A program made the translations under genes and the position numbers. The notes under the pieces were generated by a model. The model was not told the origin of the DNA. It searched no databases and saw only the letters and a list, made by a program, of their open reading frames with translations. From Halicephalobus mephisto (taxonomy: Eukaryota > Nematoda > Chromadorea > Rhabditida > Panagrolaimidae), in assembly GCA_009193035.1 (NCBI GenBank), contig SWDT01000009.1:518962-582961 (forward strand): DNA of 64,000 nt, given 5' to 3'. Of the stretch, positions 1 through 11,589 are shown piece by piece; the stretch's first letter is position 1, and every line of letters begins with the position of its first letter.

Positions 1-3000
1 GAGGTCCTGCCGGAGGATCGGGCCAAACATGACCATAAACGAGGCAATTCGTCTTACGAAAATTGGACCAACGGCTGTCACTAAACCATTCAGCCAAAGG
101 GGACTTCTCAAAGCCGTTCCGATTTACATTTTTCGAATTCAAGATGTATAATTTTTCAAAATTAAAATTATATTTTTATTAAAATTTTCCTGACAGATGT
201 ATAATTTAGATTTTTATTAAAAATATATCTTCTTGAACTCCTTGACCGAAGCCAGCTGCCGATTTTCGCGCAAGGACTAATAACGGCTAATGGAGACAAA
301 AGAAAAATTCACTTTTTGTTGCGTCCTCAAAACAAAGGAACAAAAATGATGGATCATTCGAGGACACGACAAGAGGAATCAAACACATCCCGAGTACATA
401 TGGACAAAACTAACATCTTCTTCAAGTACTAATGGAAATAAAAAATACAATATTTCTTTAAAAATTAAAAAAAATACTGTACTTAAGAATTTCTTTAAAA
501 ATTAAAAAAAATACTGTACTTAAAATTTTCTTTAAAAATTAAAAAAATACTGTACTTAAGAATTTCTTTAAAATAGTGTTTTTAGAAAAGTTTAAAAATA
601 TAAAACTTGAAAATTTCCAAAACTAAAGTATCACTTTAGGAAAATTCTCAAAATACAGTATGTTTTAAAATTTTTTTAAATATCGCATTTTAGAAAATTT
701 AAAAAGCAAAATATTTTCTGAAAATATTTTTTCGAAGAAATTTAAGAAAATTAAATATAAAACAAATATGGACATATGCATGTTTTGGTTTGGATCCCAG
801 GTCGGTCGGTTCGGATTATCGGAGATATAGTGGGATTTCCCCACAGATAAAAAGGTATAATTAATTTACCAAAATAGGAATTTTTCTAATTTGTTATAAA
901 ATTTAAGAAAAATGGATTTAGTAAAGAATATCCTCGGATGGAATTTTAATTACAATAAATCAATATTAAAGAATTTCTTCAAGATTTATAAAAAATTGAA
1001 GAAATTCGATTTTCGATAAATCAATTATGTCATTTTATATTTAAAAAATTATTGTAACTTTAATAATCACATTACTTTAAAAATAAAAACTTTGGAAAAT
1101 GATTTCAGTACGAATTTTTGGAACTTTCCAGTCGAGACCGGAAATTTTAAAACTTCATTTTTCTGATTTTGAAAATTTCCAAAAATATTTAATAAATTTT
1201 GAAAAATTATAATTTTCTTCAACCTTGTTCAAAAATCATGAGGAAAAAAATTGGTTCAATAAAATTTAGATTTTTCTTTTTGTGAATTATCCAAAACGCC
1301 AAGGAGCGAAAGAAGACGATTACCGGACCATCTATAATCTTAATGGACACCAACTCGTGATTTCCTAAAAAGGAACCCAGGCGGAAATTCTGCAACTTGT
1401 TCGAAAAACAATGTTGTTTTTAAATAAAATGAATGATAAAAACAGCATTATTATAAAATTAGAAACGATGATTATTACGAAATCATCAAAGTGAACTTTC
1501 AAAAATTTTTGAAAAATTTAGATTTTAGATGGTTTTAGGAGTTCTTAGAGAATTCCGGAGGATTCTAAATATTTCTATAACATTTTCGAATATTTTAAAA
1601 TTTAATAGAAATTTAAATTTTTCAATTTTAAATAATTTTTAAAATTTTGTTTTTAAAAAAATTCAGAAATTCTTTATTGGATTCTAAGGACTTCTAAGAA
1701 ATCCTGCGAAATATTATTAAAACCAAAAATAAAAATATTTAAAAATGGTTTCAGCACGAGTTTTAAAATTTTAATTTTAAATTATTTTTAAATTTTTATA
1801 AAATTCAGAAGTTTTCATGAAATTTATGTTTTAGAATCTCCCCCACTGGATTCTGGAAAATTTCGCGGAATATAAATAACATGAATAACATGAACAATAT
1901 GAATAACATGAATATGGCTATAATTCAAGTGAGTAAAACAGAGGCCATTGCCCTTGTGAAAATTTCCGGGTGGACACGCGTTTATAAAAGCGCGAAATTT
2001 GACTAAAATCCAGTTCTCGGTTGATGGCCCCGTGGATCTATGATATTTTTTCCTAAATTCACTATTGAGCTTTTTTTGGAAAACTGGATCAAGCGGAACA
2101 AAAGAAAACTCGTTTTCAAGTGCTTTTTGAAGAAAGTTTGAACCAACTCAAAAATGATTATTTTCGCGCAAATTTGTCCAAAAAGGAACTAAAACCTAAT
2201 AATATAAAAATAAAAAGTAAATTTTTCCGCAAAATTGCTTCGATATAAATTTTTTAAGTTTTATAAAAGTCCGAAAATCAAAAGTTGAAGATCCCAATTC
2301 CGAAAATTACAATTAAAAAATGAAATTTTAAAAAATTAAATTTAAATTTTTCTTCAAATTTAATTTTCAATTTAAAAAAAAATGTTGATACGGATTTTTT
2401 GAATTTTTTAGAAATTTCTAGAATCTTTGATTTGAAATGATTTTAGAGGTCTTCATTGAATTCTATGAGGTTCTAAAAGTTTCTAGGAAATTCTCTGATT
2501 TCAGAATCGTCTACATGATTCTGGAAAATTCTAAAATTTTCTGCATTTTTAAGAATCTTGGGAGACTTAATTGGATTCTGGAAGACTAGCAGTTTTTAGA
2601 AGATTTTTAAGGATCTTAGAAAACTTAACTAGATTATGAAAGACTTCAGAAATTCCTATTTTTCGGAAGATTTTAAGATATTATCTGATTTTAGAATCTT
2701 CTACATAATTCTGAAAGACTAGCAGTTTGTAGAAGATTTTTAAGAATCTTAGAAGACTTAACTAGATTATGAAAGACTTCAGAAGTTCCTATTTTTCGGA
2801 AGATTTTAAGATATTATCTGATTTTAGAATCTTCTACATAATTCTGGAAAACTAGCAGTTTTTAGAAGATTTTTAAGAATCTTAGAAGACTTAACTAGAT
2901 TATAAAAAACTTCAGAAATTCCTATTTTCTGGAAGATTTTAAAAATTTCCAGGAGATTATCTGATTTCAGACTTCTGTACTGGATTATGAAAACTTCTAA

Positions 3001-4451
3001 AACCTTTCACTGGATTTTTGTTATACAAATATTAAGTAATCCTGGTCCAAGGACGGGCAATCGATCATGCCGCCTTCTGCCAAGGCGATTGGGGACAGAT
3101 TTGTCGGATTAATCGCGCTCCTGTTGCGCAGACTCAATTATCGCTGAATTTATGCACTCGAATTGGCGACAGACTAGTTCCCGTGAGACTCTGAAGGCGA
3201 TAAACTTGGACTTTTGACATTGACAAATCGTCAAAACAATCTGACACTCTTCCGTTCATGGTCCTTCGACATCCGGAAAAATAAAATAACCATGTAAATA
3301 AGGAAATTTATTTTTCAATTTTATGGTTTGATCTGGCAATTATGAAAATTAAAAATTGAAATTTTTATAAAAAAAAGATAAAAAATAATATTCAAAATTT
3401 GAGAGTAAATTTTTGGATTTTTAGTCTTAGATAGTTCCAAAAATCTTCCCTAGATTCTGGAAGGCTTCAGAATCCTCCAGAATTTTCGCGAAATTTAATT
3501 GAATATTTTAGAATTTTTATTGAATTTAAAAAAATTCCAAAAATTTTCATCGGATTTTGAAATTTTTAAAGTTTCGAAACTTTCTGTAAAATTCTCCAAA
3601 ATTCTGGAATTTTCTATTGATTCTAGAAAAACCTAGGAAATTTTATATAAATTATATCGAAAATTAAAGATGTTTTTTCAAATTTTTTTGGAAATTTGAA
3701 ATTGAAAAATTTTCAGAAACATTGAATGTGCATTTTGAGAGTTCTTCAACTCGCCATTAAGACATCTCTTCAAATCTTCCTTATCCAATTAAAAACTACA
3801 AAGAATCGAAATAAGTGAAATTGGACAAAAAGTTTTAAAAATAAAAAAAATAAAAAAGTTTTAAAAATAAAAAAATAAAAAAATTTAAAAAATTTAAAAT
3901 TCGAAAATTTTGTTATTTTTTAAAATTAAAATTATTTTAATTACTTTTTATGTTAAAGTGGCTCTACAGTAAGAATGATTTTCTGAAAGTAAGATTTACT
4001 TTATTTCGAAAGTCAATTCTTTCAAAAAAATTAATTCTGGAAAATGTGAAATTTTTGATATTCTTCTTCACAAGATAAAACTCGTTATTCATATATCAAT
4101 TCTCATTATATAATGCTTCTATGACCTTCTCATCAAGTTTCCAATGAAAACAAGGTGAATAATTACGATATTACAGATGGATTCAGAAGGGGACTCCTCC
4201 ATTTCCTCAATTATGTGATTAGCAAAGAATCGAAATCTTCTAAAGTTGATTTTTCACTTGTCTGTAATTTAATCGGGAACACCGTTCGTCATCAAAAACT
4301 CCAAAATTCGTCATCAAAAACTCAAAAATTCGGAGAAAATTTGATCGGTAATGTTTATATAGACGACGTAGCGCAAGTGCGTTTCTTGTCGGGAACGAAT
4401 TCAAGCCAGTCAAACCGCAATTTTGCCATTTCATTTGGATATATCTGTCCA
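1..4451. other. AT-rich non-coding region before the calumenin gene
   Basis: No open reading frame here looks like a protein. The stretch is dominated by A and T runs, with short patches of ordinary base composition at about 1-125, 1290-1400, 1930-2060 and 3040-3280. A roughly 37-bp unit containing TACTGTACTTAAG repeats three to four times around 450-590. A near-duplicate of about 23 bp (CGTCATCAAAAACTC) lies at about 4287-4333 in the presumed promoter of the next gene. I see no RNA gene. Confidence 0.7.
2510..3000. repeat. 133-bp tandem repeat
   Basis: Three copies of a unit marked by ACTAGCAGTTT begin at 2585, 2718 and 2851, so the period is exactly 133 bp. Copies 2 and 3 are nearly identical and copy 1 is more diverged. 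The unit also contains GGAAGATTTTAAGATATTA. It lies in non-coding DNA. Confidence 0.85.
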
Positions 4452-6488
4452 ATGTTGTTGAGTGGATTTTCATTTTTATTTTTATTTATCCATGTTGTTG
4501 CTGATAAAGAAAGTGTTCTTCATGGACATGTATCCGGAAAGAATCCCCATGACGAACATGAAGATCACAAAATTGTTCTTGGTTGGTTGAGTTGTTTTTA
4601 AATTTTATATATCGATTTTTCCAGGATCGCACAAACTCGCCGAAGAATTCGATGATTTAAATCCTGAAGAATCTAAAAAAAGATTAAGGATATTAGCAAA
4701 GAAAATGGATCTCGACGGAGACGGATTTGTGTCGAAAAAAGAACTAACGGATTGGATCGAACGCTCCACGAGGAATCTGGACAAAGAAGAAAACGACGAG
4801 AGATTCGCCGAAATGGACATTGGTAAGTATCTCGATTGTATGGCATTTCCTCCTCTTGTTTCGTAAGATTTATGATATTTTTATACATTTTTGATAGTTT
4901 AATCAATTCAGCATATAAGTTAGAAGAAAAATTAACTTAAAAAGAAACTATTTCAATATCAACTAAAGTCGAAAGAAAGCATCTGTCATTGAAAAAGAAT
5001 AATTTTCCTCTTTTTCGTATTATTTCCATTTTTTTCTTTTTTTGTATCAGTTTCTGGTAGTTTAATCAATTCAATATATTAGTTAGAAGAAAAATTAACT
5101 TAAAAAGAAACGATTTCAATATCAACTAAAGTCGAAAGAAAGCATCTGTCATTGAAAAAGAATAATTTTCCTCTATTTCGTAATATTTCCATTTCTTTGG
5201 TAATTGGACTAAATTAACATATCAATTAAATAAAAAACACCGATTTAAACAGAAAAATCCCGAAACCAACACGAGTCGAAGAGGAACTGTCATAATTTTT
5301 TCCATATATCGAAATTCATGTAATATGGAAATTTTAGATAAAGATGGTCACGTAACTTGGGAAGAGTACATTCAAGAAGCCTTTTATGGAGCTTCAGAAG
5401 AAGGAAAAATCGAATTTTCAAAAATGAATCCGGAAGACCAAAGGTTGTTCGAAGACGACAAAGAATACTTCCAAAAAGCAGACGAAAACAAAGACGGAAA
5501 ATTGTCCAGAGAAGAGTTTTCAGCATTCCAGAATCCCGAACTCTATCCGCACATGCACGATATTTTAATCAAGGTATTTTTTAAATTTGTTAATACTACA
5601 AGTTCTGGTTGTAATTTCGTCAAAACTCCTAAAAAAGTAGATTTTCGTAAATTTAAGTTATTTTCGATATATCAGTGAGCTGTAGAATTTTTGAGAATAT
5701 GGAGAAAGTGAATTCAAATCGTCTAGGTGATTTTTGAGGACATAAAGGTCTGGATTCTTTGCGAATAGTCTCTTGAACCTTCATACTTCCTGTGAATAGA
5801 TCTCTAAACTTTCATTATATACCTAAATTTCCAAACTCCTTGTGAATATATCTCTAAACTTCCAATACCTTATCAATAGATCTCTAAGCTTTCAATATAT
5901 ACCTAAACTTCTAAACCTCATGTGAATATATCTTTAAACCTTCAATGCCTAAACTTCCAAACCCCCCTGAACCCTCTAGATCTTCTTTAAATACTCCTCT
6001 AAACCCCCAGACGATTCTTATCTGTAAATGAATTTTTTAAATCCACTTATTACTAAATTAAAATCGAAAATTTATCTAGTTATTGAATTTTCCCATCTAT
6101 AATCAAAATTAAAATAATTTTGTTATTTTAGATGACTCTTCGAGACAAAGACGACAATAACGACGGAAAAATCGACATTAAGGAATTCCTTGGAGATATT
6201 TTTGAACAAACAACTTCAGAATACTACGTTTCGGAGCGAGATAGATTCAATAACGATTACGATAAAAATGGCGATGGATATCTCGAGGGTGATGAACTCA
6301 AGGATTGGCTAGTTCCGGATATTAGAATAGATGCTGCTAGAGAAGCAGAGCATTTAATCCAAGGATCTGATTCAAATCAAGATGAAAAATTAAGCATTGA
6401 TGAAATTGTTCAAGCTTATAATTTGTTCGTTGGTTCAGAAGCCACCAATTACGGAGAACATATGCTTAATTTGCACGAGGAACTCTGA
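4452..6488 (+). CDS. calu-1: Calumenin/reticulocalbin-type EF-hand protein (CREC family)
   Basis: Predicted 306-residue secretory-pathway calcium-binding protein. Exons: 4452-4581, 4625-4822, 5338-5573, 6132-6488, with consistent phases and a total of 307 codons including the stop. The start at 4452 gives a hydrophobic signal peptide (MLLSGFSFLFLFIHVVA). An upstream in-frame ATG would bury that peptide, so it was not chosen. Six EF-hand loops are visible at about residues 72-83, 108-119, 158-169, 195-206, 232-243 and 268-279; the last has Glu where the usual Gly sits (DSNQDEKLSIDE). The protein ends in HEEL, an HDEL-like ER-retrieval signal. Six EF-hands, a signal peptide and an HDEL-like end define the CREC family, which acts in the ER/Golgi lumen in folding and calcium handling. 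The C. elegans member is calu-1; I infer orthology. It converges on the POLE2-type gene downstream. Confidence 0.88.
4889..5205. repeat. 163-bp tandem duplication in intron 2 of the calumenin gene
   Basis: The segment starting GTTTAATCAATTCA at 4897 recurs at 5060, an offset of 163 bp, with only scattered substitutions. It carries a shared block AGTCGAAAGAAAGCATCTG. The duplication roughly doubles the intron length and does not touch the splice sites. Confidence 0.9.
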
Positions 6489-6574
6489 TTTTGATCTCTT
6501 TTTTTATTTATCATCAGTTGGTTCGGTTTTGGGTTATAAAACAGTGCCAAAATTTCGTAAATTTCAAAAATCGA

Positions 6575-7042
6575 ACTACAGTATGTTTTGATTTTGAATT
6601 TTGTTTCATTGTACGGTAACAAGGAAGTACTGTAGATTTTTGGAATTTTCAAAATCCAGGATTCGGATTATAGTGATTTCTGTAGAATTTGAGATTCAGA
6701 AATTACCAGAAAATTCGAAATTTATAAAAATTAACTTTTTAAATTTAAATTTTGTAATTTTTGAACTACACAGTATACAGTATTTTCTGGTAACTTAGAA
6801 GGTTGCTAAGAGGATCTACAGTAAGTTATCAGAAGATTTTGTACATTGTGTAATTCAGAAATTACAAAATTTAAATTTAAAAAGTTAATTTTTATAAATT
6901 TCGAATTTTCTGGTAATTTCTGAATCTCAAATTCTACAGAAATCACTGTAATTCGAATCCTGGATTTTGAAAATTCCAAAAATCTACAGTACTTCCTTGT
7001 TACCGTACAATAAAACAAAATTCAAAATCAAAACACTGTAGT
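6575..7042. repeat. Long palindromic (foldback) repeat, about 470 bp
   Basis: Two arms of roughly 200 bp are near-perfect reverse complements. The left arm begins ACTACAGTATGTTTTG at 6575 and the right arm ends CAAAACACTGTAGTT at about 7042. A short unpaired centre lies around 6780-6830. Because of the symmetry, both strands encode nearly the same meaningless 60-residue reading frame; these are shadows. It resembles a foldback element or long-armed MITE. Its right edge abuts the stop codon of the adjacent minus-strand gene at 7044. Confidence 0.9.
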
Positions 7043-7043
7043 T

Positions 7044-9267
7044 TCACATACAACTACTTTGTTCGACTTTCCTAGAAGCAGGATAATATACGAGAAATTC
7101 GAAATTGCTCTTAGAAAAAGACCCAGGATTTAAAATTGTGCAGCCCGATTCTTGAAAATAAAAAGTTTCAAATTGATCAGCAACAATAACAGCATCTGGA
7201 AAAGGACACAGATGAAAACAATGATCTTGATGGAGGATTTTTGGAGACAAATGAACCGGCAAAGGAGAACAATGTCTTTGACTAAGAATAGTTTCACAAA
7301 ATGTAGTGGCAATTTCAGAAGCATCAACTGGTGCTTTGATGGCGTTTCTACAAGTATGTTCAACAACGTCGTCACGGAAAATAATGATCGTCTGATCTCG
7401 ACAGAGTAACTTTGAAGGATTCGAGGCAAAATGAACATTCGGCATATCGGAAAAATACAGATCTTTGAAAGGAAGTTCATCTCTAAAAAATTAAACTTTA
7501 TAAATTCAACTATGTCACAGTCGATCCCTTGTGACACTTCCTTTTTTTAAAGAATTTTTTCTTTTTTAAATGATTATTTTTGGTTAAGATTATTATACCA
7601 AGTTAATCTATCCACCAAAAGGACTGGTATGAAATGGTAAAAGATAAGTTGTAAGATAACTGTTCCCTTAGGGCATTTATCCCTTCGATTTTGATTTTTT
7701 TAAAATTAATTTTGTTACTCGATTACTATTTTAAACAAATATAACTACCAAAACAGTAATCTAGAAATATTTAAACAATTACTGTAATCTTACGAAACCA
7801 GGAATCAAATATCCTAAGGGAGTAACTACAGTAGGACTTGGATATAAGATACCCCTTTGGGATGGGGCAAAGCTTATCTTTAACAAAGGATATGTAATAT
7901 CCAGGGTCAATTTGAAGACAGATTAACCAAACTCACTCATTCATACCGTATGATATAACGTGAGATATGTTATAGCAGGGGTATCTTATATCCAATTTCT
8001 ACTGTATTATATAACCCATTTTTCCAATTTTAAATTAGTCTTGTTATTTTTTTTAATCATTTTTAGATTAACCCAATTACCAAAAAAACTAATTTAAAAA
8101 AAATAAAAAATCACTCTAATTTTGCAAAAATTGTAAATTTCATAAAAAACAAACCTTGGTAGTACTGTAGAATCCGGAAAATCAGAAGCCGAAGGAACAA
8201 ACACAAATTGGGTTTCACGATATGAATCGGCAAATTCGCGAAAAATATTGGATATATGTTCGAATCCTTTTTTGAGGACAGTCGAAGCTTTAGTTTCGTT
8301 TTCGGATGACAAAAATGAACCACAAAAAATAAAACAATAAGGAACAGAATGAGAAAATCCTTCGAGAATTTTGTAAATCATCTTCAAAACGGATGAATCA
8401 TCTAACCAAACATCTGACAGGATTACGATAGAATCTGATCCGGACCAATTTTTGGAATTTCTTATTTTCGAAGATTCGGATCTCAATTTCGGCAACCGGA
8501 TATTCTGGACTTGGAGGATTCCGTTGTTGTAGATTCCTTGAAATTCGTAAATTCCGCCTTCAAAAAAAATTCCATTTTCGAACATGGCTGATCCCATTTT
8601 TAATCTCAAAGATCCCGTGTCATCCTCGATGAAGTACCGATCTGATTTTTCTTTGAAAAGCATACCCAATACAGTAACCAACACATTCGTCCTCGAATAC
8701 AGTAATTCGATAGAAGTCAGAGAAATCGATTCAATTCTGGATTTAATATTCAGATATCTCGTCTTCAAGGCATCTGTAAATTGAAATTTTTTCAAATCCA
8801 TCTGAAATTCAGGTTTCCAAACACCAGCATTGACGATTTGAAAATTATTCTTTTTTCCCGTTTCTTTTTTCAAACAATTTTTCAAAAGTTCCACATCTAT
8901 CGGCTGATCGTCTATTTTCTTCTCGATGAAAATATCCACCAGTTTCCTGGAGTAGTCCTTAATCTCATCTAGTGTTTTATCCTTGAGGTGATCAGCCAGA
9001 CAAGTAACAGCATCTCTGAAAAAATTTAATAAAATTTCATATAAAAAAATTTTAATTTTTATATAAAAATTTTCGTAAAATTTCATACAAAAAATTGTTA
9101 ATTTTCATATAAAAAATTTAATAAAATTTCATATAAAAATTGTTAATTTTCATATAAAAACTTTCGTAAAATTTCATATAAAAATTCCACACTTACGGTT
9201 TCAAGTTTATGTTCCTTAGTTCAAAAACACGTTTAACTCGGCGTCTAACTTCAGCAGGATCATCCAT
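7044..9267 (-). CDS. pole-2: DNA polymerase epsilon subunit 2 (DPB2/POLE2 type)
   Basis: Predicted 456-residue B subunit of the leading-strand replicative polymerase, which scaffolds the catalytic subunit in the nucleus. Exons on the minus strand: 9267-9197, 9015-8155, 7482-7044, all phases compatible. The protein begins MDDPAEVRRRVKRVFEL, consistent with the small helical N-terminal domain. A central OB-fold region (YFIEDDTGSLRL) follows, then the inactive phosphoesterase domain. The C-terminal third has the characteristic run PNVHFASNPSKL, IIIFRDD, then FYFQESGCTILNPGSF. The family is normally a little over 500 residues, so this version is slightly short. The last residues (SSCM) and stop sit immediately beside the palindromic repeat, so the original C-terminus may have been changed by that insertion. 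The start lies about 250 bp after the RAE1 stop on the same strand, compatible with an operon. Confidence 0.88.
7610..8020. repeat. Imperfect inverted repeat in intron 2 of the POLE2-type gene
   Basis: CTACAGTAGGACTTGGATATAAGATACCCC around 7825-7855 is matched in reverse complement by GGGGTATCTTATATCC...CTACTGT around 7977-8008. Related fragments (AGATAAG, CCCTTAGGG) occur further left. It looks like a decayed MITE or hairpin inside the 672-bp intron. The boundaries are approximate. Confidence 0.6.
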
Positions 9268-9517
9268 AAGAAAAAAATAAAAAAAATAAAAAGATAAAAA
9301 ATTCAAAAAATCAAACAACCAAAAACCGTCGTTCCCGCTTCTCGGTCCTCTCAACACGAAAAAATCCAAAGCGATATCAAGACCTTTTTCCCAAACAATT
9401 TAACTGGTCTTTTCCACCAATAAAAACCCCCAAAAATCTACTTCAACATTGTTTGCAAAACTTCATCAAATACAAAAACAAAAAAATGGAATCATTTACA
9501 ATAACCATGTTTTTTTT

Positions 9518-11386
9518 TCATTTCTTGTTTCTTGGTTTTAGGTCTTCTCCACAAGGTAGTAGGAAAATTTTGCTTCCTTGTCCCGGTTGATTATGCTCAT
9601 GTCCCTGAAAATTCTCATTAATAAATTATATTTAATAAAAAGCAAAAATTAAATGAATTTTGGATAATTTTATAAATATTGAAGACATCATGAGAGATCT
9701 GGTTCCCAGCACGAAAAGTCCAAATTTGAATCTCAAATTTTCACAAAACATTGAAATTTTCCACAATTTTAAATTTTATATCTAATAAAAAACAAAAATT
9801 AAATAACTTTGAGTAATTTTACAAATGTTTAAGACACCGTGAAAAAGTGAGTTTTCAACACAAAAGTCCCCGAGAGACAATAGTCACTTCAATACTGTAT
9901 TTTTTGGTATATCTTGTATGAAAAAACAGATATTGACAAAAATTAAATAACTTTAAACAATTTTACGAATACCTAAGACATAATGAAAAAGTGAGTTTTC
10001 AGCACAAAAGTCCCCGAGAGACAATAGTCATTTCAATACTGTATTTTTTGGTATATCTTGTATGAAAAAACAGATATTGACGAAAATTAAATAACTTTAA
10101 ACAATTTTACGAATACCTAAGACATAATGAAAAAGGAAGTTTCCAGCACAAAAGTCTCTGAAAACCTCAATACCTACTTTAGATTATATTTTTCGATATA
10201 TTTTGTACAAAACTTTTCATATATAATAATCTTGATATTCTGTACACAAATTCTAGTACTAGAACATATTTAAAAATCTCACTTACTCTACTCCAATCAT
10301 ATCCAATAGAATATGCAAAAATATTTCCTGTTCCATGAATACTAGTTTTCGTAATTGGCATTTGATGTTGTTCACTTGATTTCAATTTCGTTCTTGCATC
10401 TTTATCCCAAAAACTATATCTTCCATCAGCCCCTGCCGTAACTAATGTCATATGTTGTGGATGAAAACATACATCATTAACAGGAAATATTTCTTGAAAA
10501 CCATTTACTAATTCTTGAGATCTATGACATTTGAACGTAAAATTGTCTTTTGTATTACTTGGTTCAACATATTGAATTGCCACACGTCCTTCAATTGAAC
10601 CTTGAGCAAATCCACATGGCTGATTGTTCATTTTGCTGCGAAATATCGATAAACATCTCATTTGATGCTTCAATGGCGTTTCAACATCATGTACTTCTTT
10701 CGGTTGTCCATCAAGATTGTAAATTTTCACTCTTTTGTTAGACAATCCCACAACAGCCATAGGAAATACCACATCCGAACAATATACTTTCTCCTTCAGA
10801 TCAATCGTAGCAAGGGCATTTTGAGTTGGAAGTTGTCTCATATCCCAAAACTTTAGTGTTTTATCCCATGATCCTGTCATCAAACAACTATAAGAAGGAG
10901 AATTAATCCAATGACAGCTCCTAATAGGTTGATCATGAGTTCCAACAACTGCAACTTGATTAGAAGCTAAATCCCACAATCTCGCTTGTTTATCAGCAGC
11001 AGCAATAAATAATTTCGAACTATCCTAAATCCAAAAAACATTATTCCATATACAATATTAAACCAAACCTCCGTCCAATCAATAGCTAAAACAGGAGCTC
11101 CCACATTCTGCATCGCTTTCGCTTCAACTGCTCCTGATTCACTTACTTGCCAAATTCTAACAGTATTATCCCATGATCCTGCAGCTAAAAACATTGGAGA
11201 ATTCTGAACAACAGGAGAAAATTTCAAATCTTGTATTGTATCTTCCGGTGCACCAGGAACTTCAACAGCATTCATAGGATTAGCCGCATTAACATTCGAT
11301 GGTGTAATCGTCGTTGTTGTTGTTGTAGATCCAAAAAACGATGCAGGACGAGAAAATGTATTCGTCGTGGAACCAAAGAAACTCAT
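9518..11386 (-). CDS. npp-17: RAE1/Gle2 mRNA-export WD40 protein
   Basis: Predicted 380-residue WD40 propeller that binds the nuclear pore protein NUP98 and works in mRNA export and spindle assembly. Exons on the minus strand: 11386-11069, 11024-10287, 9604-9518, all phase 0 and totalling 381 codons with the stop. The N-terminus is low complexity (Ser/Thr/Phe-Gly with a run of Thr), then WD repeats with GSWDNTVRIWQV, GSWDKTLKFWD and GADGRYSFWDKDARTKL. The last exon supplies the family tail GHEHNQPG and ends DLKPRNKK. C. elegans NPP-17 is of similar length. The start is directly preceded by GGTTTTTAG, a good trans-splice acceptor, and the gene follows the phosphatase by 203 bp, which suggests an operon position. 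Confidence 0.93.
9790..10170. repeat. 144-bp tandem repeat in intron 2 of the RAE1 gene
   Basis: CGAGAGACAATAGTCA occurs at 9871 and again at 10015, an offset of 144 bp. A third, partial unit continues to about 10170. The two full copies are almost identical (CAATACTGTATTTTTTGG shared), which indicates recent duplication within the intron. Confidence 0.9.
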
Positions 11387-11589
11387 CTAAAAACCACAAA
11401 AATTTAAAAAAACTTTAAAAAATCTAAAAATATCCAATCGTAACAACAACTATAACCAAATCTATATTACAACAATATTTATTTTTTATTATACAACGAT
11501 AAAATAACTTCATAAAAAAATTCATTTCAACGGGAGAACAGGTTTGTCAAATCCATAAAGGTAGACAATAGTAATAGTAGATTAATCAC

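Noticed and set aside
6601..7018. Two similar reading frames of 65-70 codons on opposite strands
   Set aside because: They are mirror translations of the two arms of one palindromic repeat, not genes.
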